NCBI GenBank assembly: GCA_003279705.1
Contig: QCGZ01000001.1
Coordinates: forward strand, 1-64,000
DNA: 64,000 nt
Direction of reading: 5' to 3'
Source of the DNA: OCS116 cluster bacterium AG-390-I16
Lineage (GTDB): Bacteria > Pseudomonadota > Alphaproteobacteria > MED-G09
The notes beneath the pieces were generated by a model, which was given only the letters and a program-made list of their open reading frames with translations, did not search any database and was not told the origin of the DNA. Below are positions 1 through 11,400 of the stretch, piece by piece (the first letter of the stretch is position 1; each line of letters begins with the position of its first letter). A program made the translations under genes and the position numbers.

Positions 1-243
1 AAAATTGTAATACCTGATGTTATTATAATTCCATTGTTAAGTTTTGACTTAAGTGGTACTAGACTTGGTATGGGTCTAGGTATTTATGACAGAAGCCTTC
101 CATTTTATGAATTAAGTGATAAATATGGGCTGGCTTTTTCCAATCAGAAGACAAAGAGGCTTATTAGAGAAGAGCATGATTTTTTGATTGATGGAGTAAT
201 TACAGAAAAGAACTTTTTAAGTTTTGGAAGGAAGAAAAATTGA
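1..243 (+). CDS. 5-formyltetrahydrofolate cyclo-ligase family protein, C-terminal part (truncated by window edge)
   Basis: Open frame from base 1: KIVIPDVIIIPLLSFDLSGTRLGMGLGIYDR..., matching the FD..G.RLG.G.G.YDR motif of the family; stop at 241-243. Confidence 0.8.
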   Translation, partial: KIVIPDVIIIPLLSFDLSGTRLGMGLGIYDRSLPFYELSDKYGLAFSNQKTKRLIREEHDFLIDGVITEKNFLSFGRKKN

Positions 244-1046
244 GAATATTATTTTTAGGCGATATTGTTGGCAGATCAGCTAGAGATTCTGTCATAAAAA
301 AAATGCCTGATATTAGAAGAGATTATTCTTTGGATTTTGTAATTGTTAATGGTGAAAATGCTGCTGGTGGATTCGGAATAACGGAAGATATTTGTGAAAA
401 ACTTTTTTCTTCAGGTGTTGATTGTATCACAACTGGTAATCATGTTTGGGATCAGAGAGAGCTCTTAAAGTATATTGATAATGAAAATAGACTGTTACGA
501 CCTATTAATTTCCCTAGTGAAACACCTGGTAAAGGTCTGAATATTTATAATAATCAATTTGGTCGTATCCTTGTTGTAAATGTCATGGGAAGACTCTTTA
601 TGGAGTCATTAGACGATCCTTTCTCAGCTATAGAGAAAGTATTATCTGAAAATCATTTGGGTGAAAATTGTGAGGCTATAATTATTGATATACATGCAGA
701 AACTACCTCAGAAAAAACTGCTATGGGTCATTTTTGTGACGGAAAAGTCAGCTTAGTTGTAGGAACTCATACGCACATACCCACTGCTGATTATCAGATT
801 TTACCATACGGAACCGCTTACCAAACCGATGCAGGTATGTGCGGTGATTATGACTCAGTTATAGGTATGGAAAAAACTGAACCTATAAGAAGGTTTGTTG
901 AAAAAACACCTGGGGGAAGATTTAATCCTGCTCAAGGTGATCCAACCCTTTGCGGAGTAATTATTGAAACTTCAAGTGATGGGTTGAGTGAATCAATTGA
1001 ACCGTTTAGAGTTGGAGGTATTCTGTCTCAAACAAAGAAACAATAA
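240..1046 (+). CDS. YmdB-family metallophosphoesterase (TIGR00282-like)
   Basis: MRILFLGDIVGRSARD...VNGENAAGGFGIT...TTGNHVWD...VGTHTHIPTAD motifs; TTG start overlapping previous stop. Confidence 0.85.
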   Translation: MRILFLGDIVGRSARDSVIKKMPDIRRDYSLDFVIVNGENAAGGFGITEDICEKLFSSGVDCITTGNHVWDQRELLKYIDNENRLLRPINFPSETPGKGLNIYNNQFGRILVVNVMGRLFMESLDDPFSAIEKVLSENHLGENCEAIIIDIHAETTSEKTAMGHFCDGKVSLVVGTHTHIPTADYQILPYGTAYQTDAGMCGDYDSVIGMEKTEPIRRFVEKTPGGRFNPAQGDPTLCGVIIETSSDGLSESIEPFRVGGILSQTKKQ

Positions 1047-1080
1047 TTAATTAAAGATAGAATTAAAAAGAGTTTACAAA

Positions 1081-1824
1081 ATGGCAGGACATTCCAAATT
1101 TAAAAATATACAATTTAGAAAAGGGGCTCAAGATAAAAAGAGAGCTAAAATTTTTGCGAAAATTTCTAAAGAAATTACTGTTGCAGCTAAGTTAGGTTTA
1201 CCTGATCCAAGTGCAAATCCAAGATTACGTTCTGCAATTGCTCTTGGTAAAGCTCAAAACATGCCAAAGGACAATATAGAAAGGGCTATAAAAAAGAGCT
1301 ACGATGAGAATGGTGAGAATTATGAATCTGTTCGTTATGAAGGCTTTGGTATTGAAGGAGTTGGGATAATAGTTGAAACATTAACAGATAATAGAAATAG
1401 AACTGCAGGAGATATTAGATCAGTTTTTTCAAAACATGGTGGTAATTTGGGAGAGACTGGTTCCGTTAGTTTCATGTTTAATCATTTAGGTATAGTAAAA
1501 TTTTCAAAATCAGCTGGTAATTTTGATGATATTTTCGAGATTGCTAATGATGCAGGAGCTCTTGACTGTGATTTATTAGATGATGAGTATGAGATATCTT
1601 GTTCAACTGACGATTTGCATCAGGTTACGGAAAATATCGAAAATACTCTTAGTTGTGTTATTACCTCTCAATTGACTTGGAAACCATTAAATCAAATACC
1701 TTTAAATAAAGAAAAAGCTCTAAAAATAATAGAAATGATTGAAGTCTTAGAGGATCATGATGATGTACAAGAAGTTTTTGCAAATTTTGATTTACCTGAA
1801 GAGGTTTTTAATGAATTACAGTAG
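1081..1824 (+). CDS. yebC: YebC/PmpR (TACO1) family protein
   Basis: MAGHSKFKNIQFRKGAQDKKRAKIFAKISKEI...NMPKDNIERAIKK... is the family signature. Confidence 0.95.
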   Translation: MAGHSKFKNIQFRKGAQDKKRAKIFAKISKEITVAAKLGLPDPSANPRLRSAIALGKAQNMPKDNIERAIKKSYDENGENYESVRYEGFGIEGVGIIVETLTDNRNRTAGDIRSVFSKHGGNLGETGSVSFMFNHLGIVKFSKSAGNFDDIFEIANDAGALDCDLLDDEYEISCSTDDLHQVTENIENTLSCVITSQLTWKPLNQIPLNKEKALKIIEMIEVLEDHDDVQEVFANFDLPEEVFNELQ

Positions 1825-1838
1825 GAAAATTTTTTAAA

Positions 1839-2345
1839 ATGCCTTCACCACAAAAAGTTAAAGGAAAATCATTTGAAAATGCAAAAGCAAAATTTTTAAC
1901 AGAAATTTATGGTGAAAAATTTATAAGAGTGCCGACATCTGGTGCCTTTTTAGGTGGACAAAATTATGATAGAAGGCACACAATGTCTCAAGGTCAGGTT
2001 ATGGCTTTTAAAGGCGATATAATACCTCCTGATGATTGGATTTATTTCAATTGTGAATGTAAATTCTACAAAGATTTTAAATTTCATTTATTATTCAATG
2101 AATCTAAAATATTAGATAGTTGGATTGATGAAACTTTGGCAACGGCTAACGAAAATGACCTAAACATTATTTTTATGAAATTTAATAATATTGGAGAGTA
2201 TGTTGCTTATCAAAGGCGAGAAAAATTTAAAGTTAAAAATTTTGTTTCATATTCAAAGGGATGGAATTTTACTTCTCATGAAAGTTTTTGGAATGATTAT
2301 AATATGAGTAAAATAAGAGATAGGTCCAAGGGAATTAACCTTTAA
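1839..2345 (+). CDS. PD-(D/E)XK nuclease-like protein, Hjc-type Holliday-junction-resolvase-like
   Basis: 168 aa; GKSFENAKAKFLTEIYGEKFIRVPTSGA...KGDIIPPDDWIYFNCECKFYKDF: E..., R.P.SGA, GD and E.K elements in the order seen in Hjc-like resolvases. Confidence 0.55.
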   Translation: MPSPQKVKGKSFENAKAKFLTEIYGEKFIRVPTSGAFLGGQNYDRRHTMSQGQVMAFKGDIIPPDDWIYFNCECKFYKDFKFHLLFNESKILDSWIDETLATANENDLNIIFMKFNNIGEYVAYQRREKFKVKNFVSYSKGWNFTSHESFWNDYNMSKIRDRSKGINL

Positions 2346-2371
2346 AAAATAAATAACTTTATAATAACGTT

Positions 2372-3658
2372 ATGAAAAATAAAAAACCAATGAAAGATTT
2401 ACCAGAGGTAAAACTTTTTAATAAATATATCGATGGTAAATCTATTGCTCTTGCTGTTTCAGGTGGTCCTGACTCTACTGCAATGATGCAAATAGCTGCT
2501 TTTTCAAAAAAAATAAAAAATAGTAATGTTACAGTTATTGTCGTTGATCACGGTCTGAGGAAAGAGTCAAAAAATGAAGCAGAAATTGTTTGTCAAAATG
2601 CAAAATTACTTGGTTTTAAGTTTAAAACTCTTAAATGGGATGGTGTTAAACCAAAAACTCGTATTCAAGAAATAGCAAGAAAAACAAGATATAAATTAAT
2701 AACCTCTTGGTGCAAAAAAAAAGGAATTGAAAAGCTTTTTCTGGCTCATCATCTTGATGATCAAGTTGAAACCTTTTTTATGCGCCTTGGTAAGGGGTCT
2801 GGCGTTGATGGTCTTGCTGTTATGAGTTTTGTTACAGAAACATCTACACTTAAATTAGTGAGGCCTTTTTTAGAAATACCAAAGACTAGATTTATAAAAA
2901 TACTAGATACCTCCAATCTTGAATGGATTTCGGACCCAAGTAATTTTAACTCAGATTATAAAAGATCAAGGATTAGAAAAATTTTACCAATTTTATCTAA
3001 AGAGGGAATTAATTCTAAACAAATTGGATTAGTTATAAAAAGGATGCGATTAGCAAAAGATGCTTTGGATACTCAAACTAGTTTTTTGTTAGAAAAATAC
3101 TTATCAAATGTAGATAATGTGGCATATTTTTTGAATAAAAATTTATTGAAAGTCTCAGCAGAAAAAGAGATATTGCTTAGGGTTTTAGAAAAAATTTTTA
3201 TGAATATTTCGGGGTCTATTTATCCTCCAAGGAGAAATAAACTTGAACATATTTTATCTTGGATTTTAGAAAATAATAATGTTGCAGCCAAAACTTTAAC
3301 TGGTGTGGTTGTTAGAAAAAGAAAAAATGAATTTATTTTTTATAGAGAGCCAGAGGACTGTTATAAATCAGTTAATATTAGACCTCTGACTTCAAGGTAC
3401 AGTTGTTGGGATGATAGATTCTTTTTAAAGGCTAATAAATCTAATAATCTACAAATAAGAGCTCTTGGTGATGTTGGAATTACAATACTAAAGGAAGAAA
3501 GGATACTAAAGAGACAAGGTTTTCAAAATGTTCCTTTATCTGCATGGAAAACTGTTCCAGGAGTTTGGTCAAAAAAAAGACTTATTTCAGTGCCAACTTT
3601 AGGTTATTGTAAACAAAAAGATTTAAAAATTTATATAAAATCGAATAAAATTATATAA
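2372..3658 (+). CDS. tilS: tRNA(Ile)-lysidine synthase
   Basis: PP-loop ALAVSGGPDSTAM, VDHGLRKES, LAHHLDDQVETFFMRL; adjacent to ftsH. Confidence 0.9.
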   Translation: MKNKKPMKDLPEVKLFNKYIDGKSIALAVSGGPDSTAMMQIAAFSKKIKNSNVTVIVVDHGLRKESKNEAEIVCQNAKLLGFKFKTLKWDGVKPKTRIQEIARKTRYKLITSWCKKKGIEKLFLAHHLDDQVETFFMRLGKGSGVDGLAVMSFVTETSTLKLVRPFLEIPKTRFIKILDTSNLEWISDPSNFNSDYKRSRIRKILPILSKEGINSKQIGLVIKRMRLAKDALDTQTSFLLEKYLSNVDNVAYFLNKNLLKVSAEKEILLRVLEKIFMNISGSIYPPRRNKLEHILSWILENNNVAAKTLTGVVVRKRKNEFIFYREPEDCYKSVNIRPLTSRYSCWDDRFFLKANKSNNLQIRALGDVGITILKEERILKRQGFQNVPLSAWKTVPGVWSKKRLISVPTLGYCKQKDLKIYIKSNKII

Positions 3659-3735
3659 ATGCACTAGTAATTCATTATTTAGTTACTATTTATATGAGTA
3701 TGTAATTAACTAATTGTTTAGAAAGAAGGTAAAAA

Positions 3736-5655
3736 GTGAATAACGGAAATTTAAGAAATATTATAGTTTGGGTCATATTGGCATTTTCTTTATTAGGTTT
3801 GTATAACTTAATTGATAATCCTATTGTTTCAAAAAATCAGTCAGAGATTACTTTTTCTCAACTCTTAGCTGAAGTCGATGCAGGTAATGTCGTAGATGTT
3901 GAGATTTCTGGTGATAATATTTCTGGACATTATTCAGATGGACGATCTTTCAAAACTTTTGCTCCTTCCGATCCAACCTTAATTGATAGGTTATACAATA
4001 GAGGTGTATCAATTTCTGCTAAACCAGAAAAAGAAGGTGGTTCAATTTTTCTGAATATACTTATTTCATGGTTCCCAATGTTATTATTGATTGCTGTATG
4101 GATCTTTTTTATGCGTCAAATGCAAGGTGGTGGGGGAAAAGCTATGGGCTTTGGTAAGTCAAAAGCTAAACTTTTAAATGAAAAAAGCGGTAAAGTTACA
4201 TTTGAAGATGTTGCTGGCGTTGATGAAGCAAAAGATGACCTACAAGAGATAGTTGAATTTCTAAAAGATCCTTCAAAATTTCAAAGATTAGGCGGTCGTA
4301 TTCCAAAGGGAGCTTTATTAGTAGGACCTCCAGGTACAGGTAAAACATTACTTGCAAGAGCCATTGCTGGCGAAGCAAATGTTCCATTTTTTACTATTTC
4401 TGGTTCTGATTTTGTTGAAATGTTTGTTGGTGTTGGAGCTAGTCGTGTAAGGGATATGTTTGAGCAGGCAAAAAAGAATGCTCCTTGCATAATTTTTATT
4501 GACGAAATTGATGCTGTAGGAAGATCTCGAGGTGCTGGTTTAGGTGGTGGAAATGATGAAAGAGAACAAACTCTTAATCAGCTTTTGGTTGAAATGGATG
4601 GATTTGAAACAAACGAAGGTATTATTCTAATTGCTGCTACAAATAGACCTGATGTTCTTGACCCTGCTTTGTTAAGACCGGGAAGGTTTGATAGACAAGT
4701 AGTAGTTCCAAACCCAGATATAATTGGTAGAGAAAAAATATTAAAGGTTCATATTCGTAAAGTTCCTATATCATCAGATGTTGATATAAGGGCAATAGCA
4801 AGAGGTACACCAGGATTTTCGGGTGCAGATCTTGCCAATATTGTAAATGAAGCTGCACTTCTTGCTGCAAGAAGAGGTTTAAAGTTGGTTTCTAATGCAG
4901 AATTTGAAGATTCGAAAGATAAAGTTATGATGGGTCCAGAACGAAGATCAATGGTTATGACAGAGGAAGAAAGAACTTTAACAGCTTATCACGAAGCTGG
5001 TCACGCACTTGTTTCTTTAAATTATTCTTCATCTGACCCTATCCACAAGGCAACAATTATTCCAAGAGGTCGTGCTTTAGGAATGGTTATGCGTCTACCT
5101 GAAAGAGATCAAATTTCTATTACCAGAGAGAAAATGTTTGCAAATCTTGCTGTTGCAATGGGAGGTAGAATTGCTGAGGAAGAAGTATTTGGTTACGATA
5201 AAGTTACTTCAGGTGCATCATCAGATATTAAACAGGCAACTGACCTAGCTAGAGCTATGGTAATGCAGTATGGAATGTCTGAAAAATTAGGTTTTTTATC
5301 TTATGGTGATAATGAAGAGGAGGTTTTTCTTGGAAGATCTGTTGCAAGAACTCAAAGTATGTCTGAAGAAACTCAAAAACAAGTAGATTCAGAGGTTAAG
5401 GTTATAGTTGACAAATCATATAAAGATGCTGAAAAAATAATTAAAGATAAAAGAAAAGATTTGGATATTATCGCTAAAGGGCTACTTGATTATGAAACAT
5501 TAACAGGTGATGAAATAATTAATCTTTTAAAAGGTATAGATCCTACCAGAGAAGATCCTTCCGATGATGATACAGGTGGAAAAACTTTATCAGGCTCTGT
5601 TCCCAAAACAGGCGGAAAAGCCCAAAAAACAGAACCAGGTCTTCAAGGTACTTAA
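3736..5655 (+). CDS. ftsH: ATP-dependent zinc metalloprotease FtsH
   Basis: Walker [12 protein letters not shown] region, zinc site HEAGHA; GTG start. Confidence 0.97.
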   Translation: MNNGNLRNIIVWVILAFSLLGLYNLIDNPIVSKNQSEITFSQLLAEVDAGNVVDVEISGDNISGHYSDGRSFKTFAPSDPTLIDRLYNRGVSISAKPEKEGGSIFLNILISWFPMLLLIAVWIFFMRQMQGGGGKAMGFGKSKAKLLNEKSGKVTFEDVAGVDEAKDDLQEIVEFLKDPSKFQRLGGRIPKGALLVGPPGTGKTLLARAIAGEANVPFFTISGSDFVEMFVGVGASRVRDMFEQAKKNAPCIIFIDEIDAVGRSRGAGLGGGNDEREQTLNQLLVEMDGFETNEGIILIAATNRPDVLDPALLRPGRFDRQVVVPNPDIIGREKILKVHIRKVPISSDVDIRAIARGTPGFSGADLANIVNEAALLAARRGLKLVSNAEFEDSKDKVMMGPERRSMVMTEEERTLTAYHEAGHALVSLNYSSSDPIHKATIIPRGRALGMVMRLPERDQISITREKMFANLAVAMGGRIAEEEVFGYDKVTSGASSDIKQATDLARAMVMQYGMSEKLGFLSYGDNEEEVFLGRSVARTQSMSEETQKQVDSEVKVIVDKSYKDAEKIIKDKRKDLDIIAKGLLDYETLTGDEIINLLKGIDPTREDPSDDDTGGKTLSGSVPKTGGKAQKTEPGLQGT

Positions 5656-5677
5656 TAAAATTTTTTTGGGGGATTGA

Positions 5678-7033
5678 TTGAACAAAAAATTCTTTGGTAC
5701 CGATGGTATTCGTGGGACTGTAAATGAGTCATATTTAACAGTAGATACAGCTCTAAAATTAGGTATAGCTGCTGGAAAAGTATTTACAAGAGGTCCTCAT
5801 ATTCACCGCGTTGTAATAGGCAAAGATACAAGAGTATCTGGTTATATGCTTGAAACAGCTTTAACATCAGGCTTTACATCTGTAGGAATGGATGTTTTTT
5901 TATTTGGTCCTATTCCAACGCCAGCAGTTGCCTTTTTAACTCAAGCATTAAGAGCTGATATTGGAGTAATGATAACAGCCTCTCACAATACATATGAGGA
6001 TAATGGATTTAAATTATTTGGACCTGATGGATATAAACTTTCCGATAAAAAAGAACTAGAAATTGAAGAGTTAATGTTATCAAAAGACCTGCTAGAGTTT
6101 CCACGATCAGAATATATTGGTAGGGCTAAACGAATAGACGACGCACAAGCTAGATATATTGAATATGCTAAAAGATCTTTTCCAAAAGATAAAACTCTTG
6201 AAAATATAAAAATTGTTTTAGATTGCGCTAATGGAGCTTCTTATAAAGTTGCACCAGAAACATTTTGGGAGTTAGGTGCGAAAGTAACGGTAATCGGTAA
6301 TCAACCAAATGGTAAAAATATTAATTTAAACTGCGGTTCTACCAATACTGACCTATTAAAAAAAATAGTTGTTGAAGAAAGAGCTGATATTGGAATAGCT
6401 CTCGATGGTGATGCCGACAGAATGATTATTGTCGATGAGAAAGGAGAAGAGGTAGATGGCAATCTTTTGTTCGCTTCTATTGTTAAAAATTGGAACGATA
6501 GAGGTATTCTTGAAAATAAATCTGTAGCTTCAACGATTATGGCTAACTTTGCATTAGAAAATTATTTATCAGGAATAGGAATTGATCTAATTCGTACAAG
6601 TGTTGGAGACAGACATTTAGTTAAAAGTATGAGAGAAAATAACTTAAAAATAGGTGGAGAACCTTCGGGGCATATAGTGATGAGTAATTTCGGTACAACA
6701 GGAGATGGGCTTATTGCTTCTCTTCAAGTTTTATCTATGATGTGTTCTGAAGACAGACCCATTAGTGAGCTCGTTAACTTATTTGAACTTTATCCTCAAA
6801 AAAATATATCTATACCAATAGGTGAAAATAATCCGCTTAATGATCCAATTGTAAAAAAAGTTATTAAAGAACAAGAATCATTTTTAATTAATAAAGGTAG
6901 AATTGTTGTCAGAGAAAGTGGAACAGAACCAATTATTCGTGTTATGGTTGAGTCAAAAGAAGAAAAAATCATAAATTATATTTGTGAAAAGATTGTTTCT
7001 AGCATCGAAAAGTCTCAAGAGAAAAAGAATTAA
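5678..7033 (+). CDS. glmM: Phosphoglucosamine mutase
   Basis: KKFFGTDGIRGTVN, TASHNTYEDNG, DGDADR, RESGTEPIIRVM; TTG start; follows ftsH. Confidence 0.95.
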   Translation: MNKKFFGTDGIRGTVNESYLTVDTALKLGIAAGKVFTRGPHIHRVVIGKDTRVSGYMLETALTSGFTSVGMDVFLFGPIPTPAVAFLTQALRADIGVMITASHNTYEDNGFKLFGPDGYKLSDKKELEIEELMLSKDLLEFPRSEYIGRAKRIDDAQARYIEYAKRSFPKDKTLENIKIVLDCANGASYKVAPETFWELGAKVTVIGNQPNGKNINLNCGSTNTDLLKKIVVEERADIGIALDGDADRMIIVDEKGEEVDGNLLFASIVKNWNDRGILENKSVASTIMANFALENYLSGIGIDLIRTSVGDRHLVKSMRENNLKIGGEPSGHIVMSNFGTTGDGLIASLQVLSMMCSEDRPISELVNLFELYPQKNISIPIGENNPLNDPIVKKVIKEQESFLINKGRIVVRESGTEPIIRVMVESKEEKIINYICEKIVSSIEKSQEKKN

Positions 7034-7092
7034 ATTCTCTTAATTGTAAATTTTATTTGACTAAAACTTTCATAGATTATATTCCCATAAGT

Positions 7093-7141
7093 GGGTTACC
7101 CCTCCCCAACGGGGGGCAACTATCTGGAAGGATAGAGTAAA
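7093..7141 (+). ncRNA. serC-type leader RNA: two tandem hairpins, the second overlapping the ribosome-binding site
   Basis: Hairpin 1: GTT-A-CCCCTC (7095-7104) with GGGGGG-C-AAC (7111-7120). Hairpin 2: CTATC (7120-7124)/GATAG (7131-7135) enclosing TGGAAG; serC ATG at 7142. Confidence 0.6.
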
Positions 7142-8311
7142 ATGATAAATAAAAAACCAATAAGCAAACCTGTATGCATAAATTTTTCATCAGGGCCTTG
7201 CACTAAAAGACCGGGTTGGAGTGTTAATTCCCTTCATAACGCTCTCTTAGGTAGAAGTCACAGAAGCAAAGAAGGCAAGATCAAATTAAAAGATGCTATT
7301 GATAAAACAATAGACATCCTTGGTATTCCTGAGGACTATAAAGTTGGAATTGTTGCTGGATCTGATACTGGTGCCATTGAAATGGCTATGTGGAATTTAT
7401 TAGGGTCAAAACCAGTAGAAATTTTAGCGTGGGAAGTATTTGGTAATGATTGGAAAAAAGATATTGTAGAGCAATTGAAAATTACAAATTCAAAACCTCA
7501 CACTGCTGAGTTTGGTTATCTACCTGATCTCTCAAAAATTAATTTTGATAATGATGTTATATTTACATGGAACGGAACCACTGCTGGGGTAAAAGTTCCT
7601 AATGCAGATTGGATACCTAATAATAGAAAAGGGCTAGTTCTTTGTGATGCAACCTCTGCAGTTTTTGCACAAGATGTTGAGTGGGCTAAGTTAGATGTTG
7701 TCACTTATAGTTGGCAAAAAGTTCTCGGCGGAGAAGCAGCGCATGGAATTATTGTATTAAGCCCAAAAGCTCTTAATCATTTAGAAAGTTTTTCTCCTGA
7801 ATGGCCAATTCCTAAAATTTTTAGGTTAACAAAAGATAATAAAATCATAGAAGGTGTTTTTAGAGGCGAAACTTTAAATACCCCCTCAATGCTATGCGTA
7901 GAGGATTATCTTGATGTTCTTGGTTGGGTAGAAAAAATTGGTGGTTTGAATGCGTGTATTACAAGAGCTGATATCAGCCTTTCAAATATAGAAAATTGGA
8001 TTGAACATTCAGATTTTTTTGATTTTCTATGCAATAATTCTGAGTATCGATCTAATACCTCTGTTTGTCTTAAGTTTAAAAATGAAGAAATAGGAAATAA
8101 AGGTGAGGAATGGCAAAGAAAATTTGCCAAAGAAATAGGCCTTATTCTTGAAAAAGAAGAAGTAGCATTTGATATTGTCAATCATCGAAGTGCTCCTCCT
8201 GGTTTAAGGATATGGACTGGTGCAACTGTTGAAAGTTCTGATGTTGAAAAACTTTTACCTTGGATTGATTGGGCCTATAAGCAAGCATTAACTAATATTG
8301 ATAGTAATTAA
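7142..8311 (+). CDS. serC: Phosphoserine aminotransferase (alphaproteobacterial type)
   Basis: NFSSGPCTKRPGWS...LLGRSHRSKEGK...SWQKVLGGEAAHG; followed by serA. Confidence 0.92.
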   Translation: MINKKPISKPVCINFSSGPCTKRPGWSVNSLHNALLGRSHRSKEGKIKLKDAIDKTIDILGIPEDYKVGIVAGSDTGAIEMAMWNLLGSKPVEILAWEVFGNDWKKDIVEQLKITNSKPHTAEFGYLPDLSKINFDNDVIFTWNGTTAGVKVPNADWIPNNRKGLVLCDATSAVFAQDVEWAKLDVVTYSWQKVLGGEAAHGIIVLSPKALNHLESFSPEWPIPKIFRLTKDNKIIEGVFRGETLNTPSMLCVEDYLDVLGWVEKIGGLNACITRADISLSNIENWIEHSDFFDFLCNNSEYRSNTSVCLKFKNEEIGNKGEEWQRKFAKEIGLILEKEEVAFDIVNHRSAPPGLRIWTGATVESSDVEKLLPWIDWAYKQALTNIDSN

Positions 8312-8321
8312 GGGGTTGATA

Positions 8322-9908
8322 ATGCCAAAAGTATTAATTTCTGATAAATTAAGTCCTAAAGCTGAAAAAATCTTTATTGAAAGAGGTGTTGAGGTTGATG
8401 TAATAACAGGCCTTGAAAGAGATGAGTTAATCAAAATAATAGATAAATATGATGGTTTAGCTATAAGATCTTCAACAAAAGTAACTCAAAAGGTACTTGA
8501 TGCTGCAACTAACCTTAAAGTAATAGGTAGAGCAGGTATTGGTGTAGATAATGTAGATATTCCATACGCAACTTCAAAAGGTGTTGCAGTTATGAATACT
8601 CCTTTTGGAAATGCAATCACAACTGCTGAGCATGCTATTTCATTAATAATGTCACTAGTAAGAAATATTCCCCAAGCTAATGAGTCTACTCATAATGGTA
8701 AATGGGAAAAATCAAAATATATGGGTACCGAAATCACAGGTAAGACTTTAGGCCTTATTGGATGTGGAAATATTGGATCTATAGTAGCTGATAGAGCTCT
8801 AGGGCTAAAGATGAAGGTTTTAGCATATGACCCCTTTTTAACTGAGGAAAAGGCTTTAGACCTCCAGGTAAAAAAAGTTGAATTTGACGAACTTCTTACG
8901 TCAAGCGATATAATTACTTTGCATGTTCCTATGACTGATCAAACTGCAAACATAATCAATAAAGAGTCTCTCGAAAAATGTAAAGATGGAATTCGAATTG
9001 TTAATTGTGCCAGAGGCGGCTTAATTGATGAGAAAGCATTAAAAAAATATATTGAAAATGGAAAAGTATCTGGCGCTGCTATTGACGTTTTTGAGATAGA
9101 GCCGGCTACTGAAAGTATCTTCTTTGGCATGGAAGAAGTGATTTGTACACCTCATTTAGGAGCATCAACTCTTGAGGCTCAAGAAAATGTTGCCCTTCAA
9201 GTAGCTGATCAGATGTCAGATTTTTTAACAACTGGAGCTGTTTCAAACGCTATCAATATGCCATCAATAAGCGCAAGTGAAGCTCCTATTTTGAAACCAT
9301 TTACAAAAGTTTCGGAACAATTAGGATTGTTCGCAGGACAATTAATGCCTTCTGATTATCACGAAATTTCAATTGATTATGTTGGAGATGTCTCAGGCTA
9401 TAATTGTTCACCTATAACATCTGCTGCAGTTGCTGGCATCTTAAATGCGTCATTTCCCGATATAAACATGGTTAGCGCTCCATCAATAGCTAGAGACAAA
9501 GGTATTGCAATTACTGAGACAAAAAAAGATGAGTACAGTGCGTATGAAAGTTATATTCGTATTAATTTATTATCAAAGAAGGAAAATTTTTCAATTGGTG
9601 GAACTACATTCTCAGATGGTAAACCAAGAATCGTTCAAATTAATGGAATTAATTTAGAGGCTGAGCTAATGACAAATATGCTTTATGTAACCAATAATGA
9701 TGTTCCAGGGTTAATTGGAAGTTTAGGTAATATTTTAGGCAATGAAGGTATAAATATTGCAAGTTTCAATTTAGGACGAACTGCACCGTTAAAGGATGCT
9801 ATGGCCCTTATTGGTATTGATAGCCCAGTAAATGAAAAAGTAATTAATGAAGTAAAAAAACTTGAATCAGTTGTAAATGTTAAAAGTCTTAACTTTAATA
9901 TTATGTAA
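8322..9908 (+). CDS. serA: D-3-phosphoglycerate dehydrogenase with C-terminal ACT-like domain
   Basis: MPKVLISDKLSPKAEKIF...GRAGIGVDNVDI...LGLIGCGNIGS...; 529 aa; ATG at 8322 preferred over upstream start. Confidence 0.93.
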   Translation: MPKVLISDKLSPKAEKIFIERGVEVDVITGLERDELIKIIDKYDGLAIRSSTKVTQKVLDAATNLKVIGRAGIGVDNVDIPYATSKGVAVMNTPFGNAITTAEHAISLIMSLVRNIPQANESTHNGKWEKSKYMGTEITGKTLGLIGCGNIGSIVADRALGLKMKVLAYDPFLTEEKALDLQVKKVEFDELLTSSDIITLHVPMTDQTANIINKESLEKCKDGIRIVNCARGGLIDEKALKKYIENGKVSGAAIDVFEIEPATESIFFGMEEVICTPHLGASTLEAQENVALQVADQMSDFLTTGAVSNAINMPSISASEAPILKPFTKVSEQLGLFAGQLMPSDYHEISIDYVGDVSGYNCSPITSAAVAGILNASFPDINMVSAPSIARDKGIAITETKKDEYSAYESYIRINLLSKKENFSIGGTTFSDGKPRIVQINGINLEAELMTNMLYVTNNDVPGLIGSLGNILGNEGINIASFNLGRTAPLKDAMALIGIDSPVNEKVINEVKKLESVVNVKSLNFNIM

Positions 9909-9912
9909 ATAA

Positions 9913-11217
<1,305 letters not shown>

Positions 11218-11261
11218 ATTTTGCTTGCAAGCATCATTAAACCATTATAACTAGATATATG

Positions 11262-11342
11262 TCCAAGGGGTGCCAAATGGCTGAGATGGAAATAACCAAT
11301 CCCTTTGAACCTGATCCGGTTAATTCCGGCGTAGGAATGGAT
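11262..11342 (+). ncRNA. TPP riboswitch (THI element)
   Basis: AAGGGGTGCC...GGCTGAGATGG...CCCTTTGAACCTGATCCGGTTAATTCCGGCGTAGGAATGG matches the conserved THI-box core. Confidence 0.95.
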
Positions 11343-11400
11343 TTTTCTCTACAGCCACACATTAATCGTTTCTGCATAATATAATTTGTAGGAGTATTTA

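Noticed and set aside
4196-4490. Minus-strand ORFs (63 and 69 aa) inside ftsH
   Set aside because: Fully antisense to a highly conserved gene; low-complexity shadow ORFs
7516-8181. Minus-strand ORFs inside serC
   Set aside because: Antisense shadows of a conserved gene; no independent evidence
11222-11233. TGCTTGCAAGCA palindrome after purA
   Set aside because: Arms allow almost no loop and there is no U-tract; too weak to call a terminator or operator
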